From Dasyornis broadbenti (Eukaryota; Chordata; Aves; Passeriformes; Dasyornithidae): a stretch of 64,000 nt of DNA. Both the position numbers and the translations under genes were made by a program. The first letter of the stretch is position 1; the number at the start of each line of letters is the position of its first letter. Shown here one piece after another: positions 50,431 to 62,622 of the stretch. The stretch spans positions 728,315 to 792,314 of the forward strand of contig VZRN01006399.1 of assembly GCA_013397935.1 (NCBI GenBank), in the 5' to 3' direction. The notes under the pieces were generated by a model. It was not told the origin of the DNA. It did no database searches and worked only from the letters and a program-made list of their open reading frames with translations.

Positions 50431-50470
50431 TTTTAATTTGTGCCCAAACAGCACAGGACTGTGTTCTTAC
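50431..50470 (-). CDS. SUSD1: SUSD1 40-base microexon-like coding exon
   Basis: Acceptor GTTTTCATTTTCAG and donor GTAAGT bracket 40 bases, which read VRTQSCAVWAQIK plus one base. The human counterpart, as I remember it, has SCAVWAQVK at the same place, so this short exon can be recognised despite its size. It links the fibronectin-like domain to the membrane segment. Entry phase 0 follows the EWNK end of the preceding exon, and exit phase 1 fits the transmembrane exon exactly. Confidence 0.88.
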
Positions 50471-51860
50471 CTGAAAATGAAAACATAACAATCACTGTCT
50501 CTCATGAGAAAAATTTATTAGTAACACCCTTCAAAAGATCAACCATCAACAAAAATTACTGTTGGGAATGGAGTTTGTTATTTCCCTGGTAGCAGCCTCT
50601 ATTTTGTCTTAAAAGATTATAAAAATAAGATCAGACATAGAGCTTTGATGAAAGGCTGGCTCTAGCTTTTAACTCATTACTCGTCCTTTCTTTCTACAAC
50701 CTAGGCATATTAGTAATATGGAAGGATCTTTGAAGTTGCTTTGATAAGGATTCAGAATTTATGAAATGGTAAGATAAGGCTGAATATGATGAATTAACTT
50801 TTCCCCATGCAGAATATGTACGTTAAAACATAGTTTCTGATGGCATGTTTTACAAATTCTAGATGTAGCATTTTTTTCAGTTATAATAACTTGCTTGGTA
50901 ATTTTTAATAACTTTTACAGAATACTTACAGTTAAAGAAATGTTTATCAGGAGTCTGCTTTTGCAGACTGGTTAATCAAGTTTGATTTTTTTACAGTAAA
51001 CTTTGGTTGCTGTAGAGCATTTTCCCCCAGCTCTTCATAGTCACAAAAAGTTCTATTCTAGGTTCTATTGTCTATTGTATAATTACTGTGAAGTGTATTT
51101 TTGTAGTGCTTCCTGCTAAATGACTTTCACAGACTTTCACATAATACCTACACAATACATATACTTTTAATGTTGTACCAAAGAATGCATTATTTTGCTC
51201 TGAATAACAGTATGCTTGAGAAAGAAGGTTACATTTTGGATAAAAGGCACTTGGATAAAAGGATGAAGGTACATTTGTGGGCTTAATCTCACTTCTGTGT
51301 GTCTGCGTGTGGAATTGTGGAATCTCAATGATTCTTAAACCCATTATTTGTAAGGAATTTTATCGTTAATTGAAAAGAGAAAAGACTGACAAAGAAAATC
51401 TTCTTAGCAAAGGAAAGATAAAGCAAAAGGAGTTGGTTTAAAAACTCAACCAAATGACAGATTCTGGGAGCACTGGTGTGAGTGCAATAGTTTTGAAATA
51501 GCTACTTTCATGACACATTCTAGTGTGAAGAAAATCAGACATCTCCTACCTATCAAGGAAGTTACAGAGGTCCCATGAATCTCAGAGAAAAAAAAAATAA
51601 ATAGAAAGTAAAAATCTCACAGCAGACCTGAGAAATGAACATGATAATATGTCAGGGACATTAATTCAGTAATAATGGTAATAAAAATCACAACCAAGGG
51701 GTGATTTTGCAGCATGGTGATACAATTTGTTCTCAAATGTACTATTCTCAGAGTCTGGAGACAGAAGAGACCCTTAAGGATGCCAGAATGTAAAAGTGAA
51801 TAACGAGAACATTAGTTAGAAGTTTATTACATCTATTTCTAATCTGTGTGTATTCAAACG

Positions 51861-51895
51861 GAAATGTTAACAAATGTTAATAAATGTTAACAAAT
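51861..51895 (+). repeat. Short tandem repeat, 10-bp unit
   Basis: The unit NAAATGTTAA occurs three times in direct succession (GAAATGTTAA, CAAATGTTAA, TAAATGTTAA), with a partial fourth unit CAAAT. Only the first base of each unit varies. Confidence 0.85.
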
Positions 51896-53634
51896 AAAGG
51901 ACTCTTCAGATATGCTGATTTCACAGGTATTAAGAATTGAAGGCCAAGCAATTTTTTTAAAAGAAGATTTAACTCTTGAATCCAAAGTCAGTTACGGAAG
52001 TAATCAAATTTTTAGAAATTCTCAAAACCCAACAACCCTCAATTCATAATTCTGATTTTTTTTTTTAACCTTCTAATACCAACAATTGCACAAAATGCAG
52101 GCATGACAATTGAAGATAAACCAGTACTTTTGAACCACCAGCCTAAATTCCACTTCAAAGAAGCAGAGCTGCAAACCAAAGCTGTTTGGTATTTGCAATC
52201 CTAATAATGGTTCATAACTGTTGTATATAACTTTGTGTATTTCATCAATCAACAAAAGCCATACTGGAAAGTGTACACTATGGAGCTGATGCATTTTAAA
52301 CAGTAGGAAATGAGACTGATTTCTACAAATAACAGTAATATTAATCCAGTAAATCAGTGGCCTACAAATATGTCTGCAAATGTTAGCAATGAAAGATCAG
52401 GAAATAATCCATAAGAAAGAGAAAGAATAATGAAAGTTAAAAGTAGCTTAATATACAGCTGGCAGAAATGTGTAAGAATGCACTTTGTTCTGTGCAGCAA
52501 AAACCTCCACAAAAGTAAAAGAAGTTAAAATACCCCAGTATTAGAAAATACTGAGGCTAAAGAGCTAGGGAAACCAATGTGTAAAACCCAAGGGAAAATA
52601 AATTAAGCTCAAAGATGTATTTAGCAGCTCTTAAAGAAGCCAGACTTATATACATTTGACTGATTAACAATCCTGCTCCACAGAGTAAATTTTTCTATAA
52701 AATACAGTTCATTGTCCAAATTCTGGGACATTTTGGGCTAACTTATCATTAGGTACAAAATTAAATACCGTCTATTGCCATTTCCCTACTTTTCCCCTCA
52801 CAAAATTAATTAAAAATTTATGACAAAACACAGACTTGTATCAGAGTCAGAAACCACTTCATCTTTGCTATTAAAACCTCTCAGACTCTTGTTAAATAGG
52901 TGCTATATAACATCGATACTGCACAGATTAGTAGATACCAGAATCATCTTATTACATGCACTTGTTTTATTTCACTCACTTTGGACTGAAGCAGTTACAT
53001 TTCTTAACATAAGATGTTTTAACTTACTGAGATTTGTGTGTAGGCTTCAAAAATTGTAGAGAATTATTTATAAGTGACTCATGGGTCTGTTTCTGTCTGG
53101 GTCCTTGCTTTGTGCCTTATACACAAAGTCCTAAAAACTGTATTTTAACTTTTTTCAGATGGCAAGGTGAGGCACTGTTTAGGTGTTTCTTTCATTGTTA
53201 GAGGCTGCTTAGTTCAGTATTTATATTTGACATTCAGGAACTGTACTGCATATAAAGAATTATCACCTGTCCCATATGAGAAAAACTTTCTCCTGCTGAG
53301 ACATGCATGATAAAAGAATTTAAAACCACTGACTCCTGAGTTAGATACAACTGGGAAACTAGATGAGATGTACATTTTATAAACTTTTTATTTCTAATTA
53401 AAAATATGTATTTACTTTAAAATGACAAAAAGTCAATATTAATAATATACCTTTTTTTCATGAGGCCTTCTCAATGGAGCTGGAGTTGACACTCACTGCC
53501 TTATGGAAGGTAACAACATTTGATAAAATATATTTTTCCATTAGCGAAATTTAGATAATTGGAATATTTTGTTATAAAACATTTAATTAAAAATTAAAAT
53601 GGGTGAATTTGTCATTGCTAAGGAGTAATTTTCA

Positions 53635-53666
53635 AATTCTAATACTAATTTTTTAGTATTAGAATT
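53635..53666. repeat. Perfect 13-bp inverted repeat with 6-base loop
   Basis: AATTCTAATACTA at 53635-53647 is followed by a six-base loop and then its exact reverse complement TAGTATTAGAATT at 53654-53666. A partial third copy, TTTAGTATTAG, follows near 53686. It lies in a SUSD1 intron and could be a remnant of a small DNA transposon or simply local AT-rich palindromy. Confidence 0.9.
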
Positions 53667-53998
53667 AGTGTTACTGAAGGACTAATTTAGTATTAGCCTT
53701 TCTGTAAATTCTGGCCCACTACAGACATCCTCAATTACTGAGGGCAGTGATGGCCCATCATTGGTAATGGTTTTCCACTGTTTCCCTTTTGGCAACCACA
53801 GTTGCTTCAACATTACAATGGCATAAATATTGTTAAGGAATTACAAGGGATATTTAAAGAGCTTCAGATTTAATCTAATTCTGTCAACTAAGAGATCCTT
53901 GGAGCATCATAAAAAATTTCACACACAGCTAACATTTTCCTCTTTTCTCCCAGCAACATTTCATCAAGACGTGTAAAAATTTTTAAAACATCCATTAC

Positions 53999-54254
53999 CT
54001 TATTCCACTCACTTATTATTCTCAAAAAAACACAATACTCTTCTCCCAGCTTTAGAGGAGCATTATAAAACTTCCCATAGTAATGTCTGTCTCCAAGAGC
54101 AATTGACATATTATCAGCAACATCCTTCGCCTGAAATTCAGCTGCCACATATCCTTTAATGTCAGTGGTGTTACTAAAGAAAGTTGCAGCAGCAAAGGAG
54201 TCACAAATAAAAGTGCTTTGTAAATCCAGAGGAAGCACAATCACTTGATAAAGA
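53999..54254 (-). CDS. SUSD1: SUSD1 extracellular fibronectin III-like exon
   Basis: A 256-base exon with acceptor TTTGTTTCACTCTAG and donor GTAATG. Its first base completes a Ser codon and it then reads 85 codons in phase: LYQVIVLPLDLQSTF near the start, GYVAAEFQAKDVAD in the middle, YYGKFYNAPLKLGEEYC and finally RIISEWNK. This is the last extracellular beta-sandwich of SUSD1. The pattern AAE..A.D, IGD/LGD, YYG..YNAPL, YC resembles the membrane-proximal fibronectin III domain of MAM-type receptor tyrosine phosphatases (PTPRM, PTPRK), which is the main alternative family. The neighbouring exons decide for SUSD1. Sequons NTT and NMS suggest N-glycosylation. The ATG-initiated open frame reaching 54292 overruns the exon into intron and does not mark a start. 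Confidence 0.9.
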
Positions 54255-55352
54255 CTAGAGTGAAACAAAAAAAAGTAAGTATTAGCTCTCATTTCAATGA
54301 AGTAAGCAACAGATATTCATTAATTCATATTAGTTTTTGTTATTCATAGCCTCTTAACTGTTTTTTATTATCCATGTCCAACACAAACAGTTATAGTAAA
54401 ATATTTACCTGTGTGTGCATGTTCCATTTCATTTTCAAGCAAAAGCACTGTATGCACAGGTTGGAGCTAGGTCTTCTCATCCCATGCATACGATTGTTAC
54501 ATGTTTATTTATGTTCAGAAGAACATCAAACTGAGATATTTCAGACTACCTCCTCCTCCTCCTCTCACTGAAATTCACCTATGAAATAATATATCGTTTT
54601 CTCTAAAAATTATTTGTAGGTTCCAAGAAACAAGACTTTTTCTATTGAAAAGAGGAGAGGACAGGTACCATTTGTAAATAAATAAATCAAATCTGTCTTC
54701 ATACTTCTCAAAACAATGTTTAGCCTATGGTTTTCAACCATGGGAAGACTATTTATTAGGTTTATTACACCAGCCATTCTGTGAAATTTATTAGCTTTCA
54801 AATAGTTTCTACTTCAGTGTAGTACTGAGTTATGATTACCTTTTTCTTCTGTCACCAAGAGCACTTATTAAGGGGTAAGTCCTTTTACGCTAGAAATATA
54901 TCTTGGTAGTAATACACCAACATGAAAACACTACTTCAGAATATGCATAAATGAGGACGTTATTCACTCTTTCCTCTGTCTCTGGGGGGAAAATTGTACT
55001 GGCTACATGAATTTGTGGGAAAAGAAAAATCACATGAGTAGAAGTGTGTTTGGATCCATCAATACAGATCTACTGTAACCTCACTGTGGATGAAGGAAAA
55101 AGAAAAACAAAACCAGACCACAAAGCCAGAGGTGAAAACTCACAATTATCAAAACCAGGATTTCATTCCAGAAAACAGGGAAAAGCCTGAAGCTAAATAT
55201 TACTCTGCTAAGGGGGGAGAAACTGGGAGTTACAGCTTAAGTTTTCTCTCATTGCTTACAAAAATAACCTAATCACCTAAACCAGTTCTAATCTGTATGT
55301 AACATAAATCTGCAGAATGTTCTTTGAAAGGGTGAAGAGCACAGAGACAAAC
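54255..55352 (-). other. SUSD1 intron (1098 bases)
   Basis: Bounded by donor GTTTGT (55352-55347) and acceptor CTAG (54258-54255). AT-rich, with no exon or repeat family noted inside. Confidence 0.8.
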
Positions 55353-55446
55353 CTGATCGGTCCATTTTGATCTTCTGCTTTCCGGAGTCTGAGCAAAGGT
55401 GCAGAACCTTTAACTGCAACAAATTCTACTTCTGGAAAAGGGGGAT
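55353..55446 (-). CDS. SUSD1: SUSD1 coding exon, start of the last extracellular domain
   Basis: A 94-base exon with acceptor GTTTCCTTTTTAG and donor GTTTGT. It enters with two bases of a codon (AT, so Asp or Asn depending on the upstream exon), then reads PPFPEVEFVAVKGSAPLLRL and RKAEDQNGPI, and ends with AG, which the next exon completes to Ser. PPxPEVEF and the NGPIS-YQV junction match the human SUSD1 sequence as I remember it. The upstream exon should end in one base of this Asp codon; I could not find it in 55447-64000, so the preceding intron probably runs past the window edge. Confidence 0.87.
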
Positions 55447-57474
55447 CTAAAAAGGAAACAAACACTAGTTCAGAAAGGTTTTAGAAATATTTCGGACATC
55501 AGTTTCTAGCTACTTTTCAGTTCCTTTTTAAGTTGCTAGCTACTTTTTCCCCCAAAACATCCTTAATTGAGCCTTGAACTCCAGAGAGCTAAAACCTGCA
55601 GGCAACATAAATTGGTCAAGAAAAACACAGCGCAAATACAACCATGATGGCCTGGCAGCCTCAAGCCAAAACCCTGTACTGAAATACATCTGCTAGCTGG
55701 CAAAAACAGAGATGCCCCAAAATGGTGGTTGACTACAGAGAAATGAGACATGACGGCTTTGTTGGGAGAAGCAGTATTATTTATTAGAGTAATTGAAACG
55801 GTCAGGGAGAGGAAAAATATGAAACATAGTGCACAGAGCCCAATGCAAGAAACACAATATTATGAATAAAGGAGAATCTAGAAGCGCCAAAAATACTTTC
55901 AAGAATACAACTTCTTAGTTACTGTTGATGGTCAGGTAGCAATATCCAGGCCCTTAAAATAGATTTCAATATGGATACAGAACTCTAATCTGTTTTAGGG
56001 AGACTTTGCATCAAGGCCAACACTGAACAAATACTTCTACCTCTGATTTCAATGGCAATGATGACAGCTGCACACTGCTATGGAAATTACCACTACCTGC
56101 CTGGAAGCAAAAATGAAAATAGCTTTAGTGTGCACAACCAAGCTGGCAGAGTGTGAAGCATGTGTGAAGCACGTAGCAGCATCTACCCCAGAAGTCTGAA
56201 AAGGCTTTGCACAGGTAAATACAGGTACAGTTAGGTTTTTTGAACACCAGTGTATCAGGCTGCTGATGTGATATCTGACTGATAACAAATTTGAGTAACA
56301 AGTACTGTGCTTACATATAGAAAACCAAAGCTTCAGAGCTAGAAAGAATAATCTATGTAATGGAGAGAAACAAATGAAAACCAATTCAGATTTCCCAAAG
56401 TTAATTTACATCAGGCAAAATATTGCTGAGATGCATGGATTTTTCAAAGAGCTGGAATACAAACAGCTGCATGTATCTTTTGAAGTATAGAAAATCATTA
56501 GTTTTGCAGGAGGCTTGTTAGAAAAACAGTCAAGAGGGTAAGTAACCGCTAAAAAGGCAGCTAGAAATACACACTGTGTTGAAAGCAGAAATACTGGGGT
56601 GCAGGAAGGTTATTGGAGGTTAGTACTGCTGGCATTTTAACAATCATGGTGCAAAATCCCAGAGTATACAGATTAATTTTGCTGCTCAATGTTAGAAATA
56701 TAGAGACATTACACAAGGAGAATTGAATCACCTTTACAGCTGTTGTTTTGCAAAACTGGGATTAAATTCACCACTACAAGGTACAAGGTGAAAAGTACAG
56801 TTGGGCTGCTAACAAGAATTTGTGCTAAATGTTCTAATTTCATTTGAGTAGTATGAATGACATATTAGCATGTCTTGGAATGAGTGTTAGGCACCAAAAT
56901 GACAACCGAAAGCAAAAAACCAAAAGACCGCTCTAAATTGTATAAGAAACAGATGTACGTAATACTAGAATATACTACAAAGGTACACAAGGCCCAGGTG
57001 TGACCATTTCACGGTGCCTGTAGTTCCAATCACCAGTGATAGTGATAGAGCTATGCAAAACCAGTTCACAGGATACAAGGAAGATACAGATAAAGAAGAA
57101 ATTCTCTTACACGAGGGAATCAAGATCTCAGGTTTGTAACCCATGAAGAGGAAATCTGAAAACGTACATGATCTCTGCTTTAAACAGAGATGAAACGTGA
57201 AGGCATCCAACTTAAGCAGAGTATGCCCAAAATAAAGCGAATAGGCCATACAAGCATCCCTAGGAAGAAAAACCCCAACCTCCTGACAAAAAATCTTCCT
57301 CAAGAGAACCTCCTGAAAGCTTACCTAGCCAAATAAATTGCTTAGGTAGTTCCCTTTACAGGTTATCTTCAAAACCAGGCTATGGGTGAATTACCAATGA
57401 AGAAACCAGCTACGAATGTTTAGGATTGAAATAAGAGTAAGATTTATATAGTGGTCTACAGTTTCCTCCGCAGG
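55447..57474 (-). other. Presumed SUSD1 intron, non-coding
   Basis: No exon with the required phase and a recognisable SUSD1 sequence was found. Minus ORFs at 55563-55751 and 56049-56384 resemble nothing I know. Confidence 0.5.
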
Positions 57475-57789
57475 GAAAGCGGAGGGACAGGCACTGATCT
57501 CTTCTCTCTGATGACCAATAAAAGGACCTGAGGCAATGGCCTGAAGTTGTGTCAGGGGAAGTTTAGGTTGAGTATCAGGAGAAAGTTCTTCACCCAGAGG
57601 GGGCTGGACATTGGAACAGGCTTCCCAGGGAAGTGGTCACAGCATTAGCCGGACAGAGCTCAAGATGCATTTGGACAATGCTCTCAGGCACATGGTGTGG
57701 TTCTTGGGGACATCTGTGCAGGGCCAGGACTTGGACTTTGATGATCCACATGGGTCCCTTCCAGCTCAGCATATTCTGTGATTCTATGA
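57475..57789 (+). mobile_element. CR1 LINE 3' end, truncated
   Basis: Recognisable CR1 3' landmarks run in order: GATCTCTTCTCTCTGATGAC, AGAAAGTTCTTCACCCAGAG, GGAACAGGCTTCCCAGGGAA, GGTCCCTTCCAGCTC and the terminal repeats ATTCTGTGATTCTATGA ending near 57789. It is less diverged than the CR1 copies near 22.8 and 23.2 kb. It is opposite to SUSD1 and, if the gene extends rightwards, lies within an intron. The left edge is approximate. Confidence 0.93.
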
Positions 57790-59823
57790 AAGCCATTGTT
57801 CTACAGTGCCTTGTTTCCTTCTAGCAGAGACAGTGCAGCAAACCCTTTCAGAAATGCTGAAAATGTACTGCATGGCTGCCTGCAAGAACAGGAAATGGTC
57901 TTTGGTTGGGTCTTTTCAATATATCTGCAACTGCAGACATCATGAAAGGTACAGGCAGAATTTCTATATGAATTAAATAAATGAACAAATAATATTTGAC
58001 AGCCAATCTTTATGCCCTTTGCATATTGCAAACTTAAGCAAACAGAACTTAGGCACCATAAATTATCTGTTAATTTCAGTGGTTCCTCAGCACAGACATT
58101 GTCAATAGACTATCTTCCTTTCCTTTGACATTCGATATCACCATGAGACACTATTATTAATTTCTCCTAAGAATTTTTCAATTTCCAGGAAACACTTGGG
58201 AATTTATTCTCTAATGCCAGCCAGAATGTGCATTGCATGCCACAGTTTTGCATTGTTTTTCCAGATAAACAGCACAAGGGGAAACAGATGTGAACTAAGA
58301 TGACAAAAAAAAATGCTGACTAAGGTCATAGCAACTGACTTCTTTATTTTCTATAATTTGACAGGAAAACACAAATCATGAAAATAAGTAGCCATCCAGA
58401 ACTGACAGCCCTAGCAAGTGGGTAAAAGAGAGAAGAATCTAAAAAAACACATAGTGCTGTTAAAGGTTGGAGTCTTTTGCTGTGTTTAGTTTCTGGTAAA
58501 AAATACTAGTTATTAAAAACATCAAGCTCACAGAAGACAATCTACCGGTTTTAATAAAAAGAGTGAACAGTTTGCAGCGGTGTGAAGGAGTAGTAGCAGT
58601 AGTAATAACAATAACAATAATAATAATAGACAGGAATAGTTTAGTTTTTGATTCAGTGATCAGAAAATAAACTTGAAGGAGTTACTCTATATGCAGTGTT
58701 TCCCCACTCTGACTTCCTTAAAAAAGAAGAACTTGGCCAGAAATTTAACATTTAAAGATAAAACTAAAAAAAAAAAAAAAGAAGTCTGCTGGGAGGTCAT
58801 AATTATTATGAGATTTAAAAATCCACATGTTAAAAATACTGACTTAACACTACATAGAACAGTTGGAGGTAAAGGGGGAATACTACAGAGAAGTGAGAAC
58901 TTGCACTAGGTGAGTTGTGAGAAGAAATCAAGATCCTCTAGTCTGTTCAGGTGCTGTTAGCACCTTGGCTTTCTTGAAGAATTAATTTTTTTAACTCTTC
59001 ACCAGCAGAACAGACTAATGTATCTGTAGCAACCCCATGAAAACAGAAAAGAGCACAGTAATAAATGAAATTATATCCAGAGACAGTCCCACTTTAAGCA
59101 ATTCCTTGTCATAGCAGTGCTATGTTAGCAACATTTGAACATTTCATATACAGGCTAATGTTCTACAACAAGAATCCATCTACTGATTTTCTCTCTGAAC
59201 ATGAAGGCAAGATACAGGGAAGAAAGTTCATGCCAGCAAGTGCCTACTGCTGCAGCAACACCAAGAGTCATCACACGCCGCAATGCTGGAGCTAAAGCCT
59301 GCTTAATGTTACACTGTAAGAGCAATGACAAAACTTTAAAAATAGTAATAGAATTGAATAATAAAGTACAAAATCACATACCAGCTCTTCACTGAACTTG
59401 ATAGTTCAAAGAAGTCAAATCAAAGACTCCTCTTAAGGCCAGGTTTTAACTAAAACAACCCTTTAGTAAAATAAGACCATTTGCATGATCTTAATTTCCT
59501 GTAACAGGGGATTTCTTTCATGGTTATTTGAGGGCTTTATGTCCAAAAAGTTTTTACTGAATTTTAAAACAAGGAAGTAAAAAACACTACTGTAAAACTA
59601 AAATAAGGTAGAGGTATTGATACAATAGACGAGGTTGTTCACCATTTGTATTACTGTTAAAAGAGTAATTAAGTTTACCATACATATTAAAACATAATTG
59701 TTCCAGTACAGAGTGAGAAGAGATTTCTCGCTTGGAGAAAGAACATTATGTAAAGAGAAGGAAGGAAGGAGGATGAATAAATCAGAACCACATCTACAGA
59801 AAAAGATCATTAAAATCTTCTTT
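57790..59823 (-). other. Presumed SUSD1 intron, non-coding
   Basis: AT-rich, with a short (AAT)n/(AAC)n patch at about 58589-58628 and a 15-base A run near 58767. No exon recognised. Confidence 0.45.
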
Positions 59824-60718
59824 AAAGAGCTGGTTATTTCTGGAAATCCCACTCATGTGATTGCCTTTGCTGACTGTGGCCTTTGTTCTCCTGATCTGTG
59901 GCTGAATGTCACCCCATCCTGTTCATCATCAGAAAGGTATGAATTCAGTGAGGCACAAGTACAAATGGAAGCAGTGCCCGGTGCCGTGTCCCCAGCCCAG
60001 TGCAGCTCTGCCTGCAGCCTGTGCCAGCCTCCTGTGGCTTTGGCTCCTGGGCTGGGAGAGACTGAGCTCTGCTGCACAAATGGGCCTTTTTCTCAGGGAA
60101 AATGCTGCCCAGGGCCAGGATGTCTTTGAAGTAAAACACTCGTAGGCCAGGAAGGAAAGATGAAAGCAGGGAGATGTGCTTCAGGGGACCTTGGCTGGCA
60201 CCTCTCAGTCTTTTCTATGCCCACAAGTGACCTGCCACCCTGCCCCAAGTGAGTGTCATCCACAGCCACACATCAGACAGGCAGCCAGCTTGTGCCCCAC
60301 CAGGTGTTTTCTGTGTCAGAGCAGGGCCTGAAGGGGCCCCAATTCCCTTGCACAGCACCTCTGGGCCAGAAACTCCACCTTTAAAAATGAAGTCGCCTAC
60401 ATCTTGCTGCCTCTTGTACAGATAGTTTCTAGATTGTGTTATGGTCACGTGATGCTGCTGCCATGTGTGTAGGTGAACCAGGGTGATCCCTGTCTCCTGG
60501 CTCATCCCTACCTGAACATTTCTGTGGTTTGTCTTGTGCTCTGCTTCTTCTGCTGGCACCTTTCCCTTGTGATTTCTAGGAACAAAAGTCTAATATAGAA
60601 AACATGGCATATCAAACAGTTGAGTGTTCACTTCTGCTGTTCTGTAGAGTCAGGGGAAGGTGTTCAGGGTCTGGCAGCAGAATTAGTGCTGAGTGCTTTT
60701 GGCTTAGGGTGTCTGGCT
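59824..60718 (-). repeat. Right arm of the near-identical 895 bp inverted repeat
   Basis: The reverse complement of 27096-27990 without indels. The right end is slightly less similar and contains an internal direct repeat, GGCTTAGGGTGTCTGGCTTAGGG-like, at 60701-60723. The arm interrupts AT-rich DNA that is probably a SUSD1 intron. An open frame of 143 codons runs into the arm from outside (59698-60129), but only its last 90 codons are shared with the other copy. I do not consider it a gene. Direct repeats flanking each arm that would prove transposition were not evident. Confidence 0.93.
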
Positions 60719-61749
60719 TAGGGCCATGCCTGGTCCTTCCACAAGAGGACCTGATGTGACACCCTCCTAACCTCGGTGAAAGAGGTCCAGCCTGGGACCC
60801 TGCAAACAACCACCACTGCTCCTGCCCCACTTCCTAAGCCGATGTTAGGACCTTGCCTGGGTAAGCAGAAGGGTGCAGCACTCAGCTGGAGTCACAGCGC
60901 ATGCACCCAGGCTTGCAATGGCAGCCTCTTCCTACATCCTCTGCCTATGTTCAGCACTCTGCAGCTCTGCCTTCCACCTGAACCTTGGCTGAGTGTAGGG
61001 GTCCTTTGCATGACTTGGAGCTGCCAAAATGGGATGAGTGGCACAGGAGACTGGCAGCTGTTCATATGCACCAAGATGAAGGCACTTACACAGCACCTGG
61101 TCATGGGAGAGGAGGAAAACTCAGCAATGTGCTTTTTCAACTAAGAGGCCTGAGAGAAGACACCATGAGGTCTTTTTTGCTTGTTTTTCTTCTGTAAGCT
61201 ATCCACGCAAAGTAAACAGTTGGAAATCAATTTATTTCATTGTAGTGCTAGACTGTAGTACAGGCCATGGCTTTCTGATGCCAGGGGAGCATTCAACAAC
61301 AATGGCATTTTCATATACCAAGAGCCACAAGATCCGGAGTTCCTAGCACAGCACCACTGCACAAAGAGCAAGGGGCACCCCTGGGTAATAAGCTGGACAT
61401 GAAGGCAAGTGGGAAGTGCAACAATTGTCCAGCTGATTTGTTCCTTCTCTGCTGAGGATTCAAATCCTAGCTCTGTTCCTCTGTACTGAGAAATAAGTTC
61501 AAAGATGAGTATCAGATTTTAGAGCTAGACGAAGTGTAAATAGATAGTGGGTCCCTGCTTCCTCACAATAGATGAGAGGCACATGTTTTACAGATGTATT
61601 ATTATTAACTTCTTTAATTAGCCTTGCTATATTGCACAGGTAACATTAAAAACAATGCAATGCAGCCCTATTAGCAGTTAAGCCAAACAGAAAATGTAAC
61701 TACAAGCAACTTAGCTTAAAGAAACTACTGCGATACAAGCCATCAGCTA
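60719..61749. other. Non-coding stretch next to the inverted repeat
   Basis: The first 430 bases are GC-richer than the neighbourhood (CCAGCCTGGGACC and similar) and have no counterpart beside the left arm. The rest is AT-rich. No exon or repeat family recognised. Confidence 0.4.
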
Positions 61750-62622
61750 GATGATGCCAGGCTGACTGGTGTGGTTGACATGCCTGAGAGATGGTTGACA
61801 TGCCAGGTCCAGAGGGACCTGGACAAGCTCAAGAAATGGGCCATGGGAACCTCATGAAGTTCAAAAAGGCCAACTGCAAGGTGCTGCACCTGGGCTGAGA
61901 CAAAGCTGAGCACAAACACAAGCTGTGTGGAGAATGGACTGAGAGCAGCCCTGAGGAGAAGGATTTGGGAGTGTTGGTAGATAAAAAGTTCAACATGGTC
62001 TGGAAATTTGCACTTGCAGTCGAGAAAGTCAACTGTGCCCTGGGCTGCATCCAAAGCAACATGCCCAGGAGGGCAGATGAGGGGATTTTCCCTCTCTAAT
62101 CCGCTCTTGTGAGATGCCACTCGGACTGCTGCATCCAGCTCTGGAGTTCCCAGAACAGGAAAGAAGTGGTGCTTTTGGACTCGTCACTCCAACAGAGTTC
62201 AGAGGAGTGCCATAAAAATTATTAGAGGGATGAACAGCTGTCCTTTGAGGAAGGGCTGAGAGAGTTGGGGCTGTGCAGCCTGGAGATGAGAAGGCTCCAG
62301 AGAGACTTTACTGTGGTCTTTCAGTACTTAGAGAGGTCCTATTAGAAGATGGGGACAGACTTTCTAGTAGCATCTGTAATGACAACACGAGGGGTAATAG
62401 TTTAAATTTAAGATGATAGATTCAGACTAGATAGTAAGGAAGAGGAAGTATTTCACCACCCTCAATTTTTCCATTGAGGGTAGTGAAATACTGGAAACAG
62501 TTTCCCACAGGGGTGGTCAATGCCCCATCCCTGGAAATATTCAAGATTAGGTTGGACAGCGGGGTTAGAGTAGATGACCTTTATAGGCTCCTTCCAACTC
62601 AAACTGTTCTGGGATTCTGAGA
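61750..62622 (+). mobile_element. CR1 LINE, 3' 0.87 kb including the end of ORF2
   Basis: The element starts inside the coding part: the plus strand reads the CR1 section corresponding to RDLDKLKKWA (around 61820) and later a KDLGVLVDKK-like section (61960-61990), though frames are interrupted. It continues through GGAGATGAGAAGGCTCCAGA and GTTGGACAGCGGGGTTAGAG to CTCCTTCCAACTCAAACTG and a short tail ending near 62622. It is 5'-truncated and inactive. A local duplication of GGTTGACATGCC near 61779 and 61793 lies in its first 60 bases. Confidence 0.93.

Larger units (their letters stand above)
50471..53998 (-). other. SUSD1 intron (3528 bases)
   Basis: Bounded by donor GTAATG (53998-53993) and acceptor CAG. 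Strongly AT-rich. It contains a short 10-bp tandem repeat at 51861-51895 and a perfect 13-bp hairpin at 53635-53666. I saw no further exon in it. Confidence 0.75.

Noticed and set aside
56965..57303. 112-codon minus-strand ORF considered as an upstream SUSD1 exon
   Set aside because: It lacks the expected fibronectin-like motifs and does not end in the phase required by the exon at 55446-55353.
59698..60129. 143-codon Cys-rich ORF entering the right inverted-repeat arm
   Set aside because: Its first third lies outside the repeat and is unrelated to the left arm; the shared part overlaps equally long frames on the other strand, so openness reflects GC content and copy identity.
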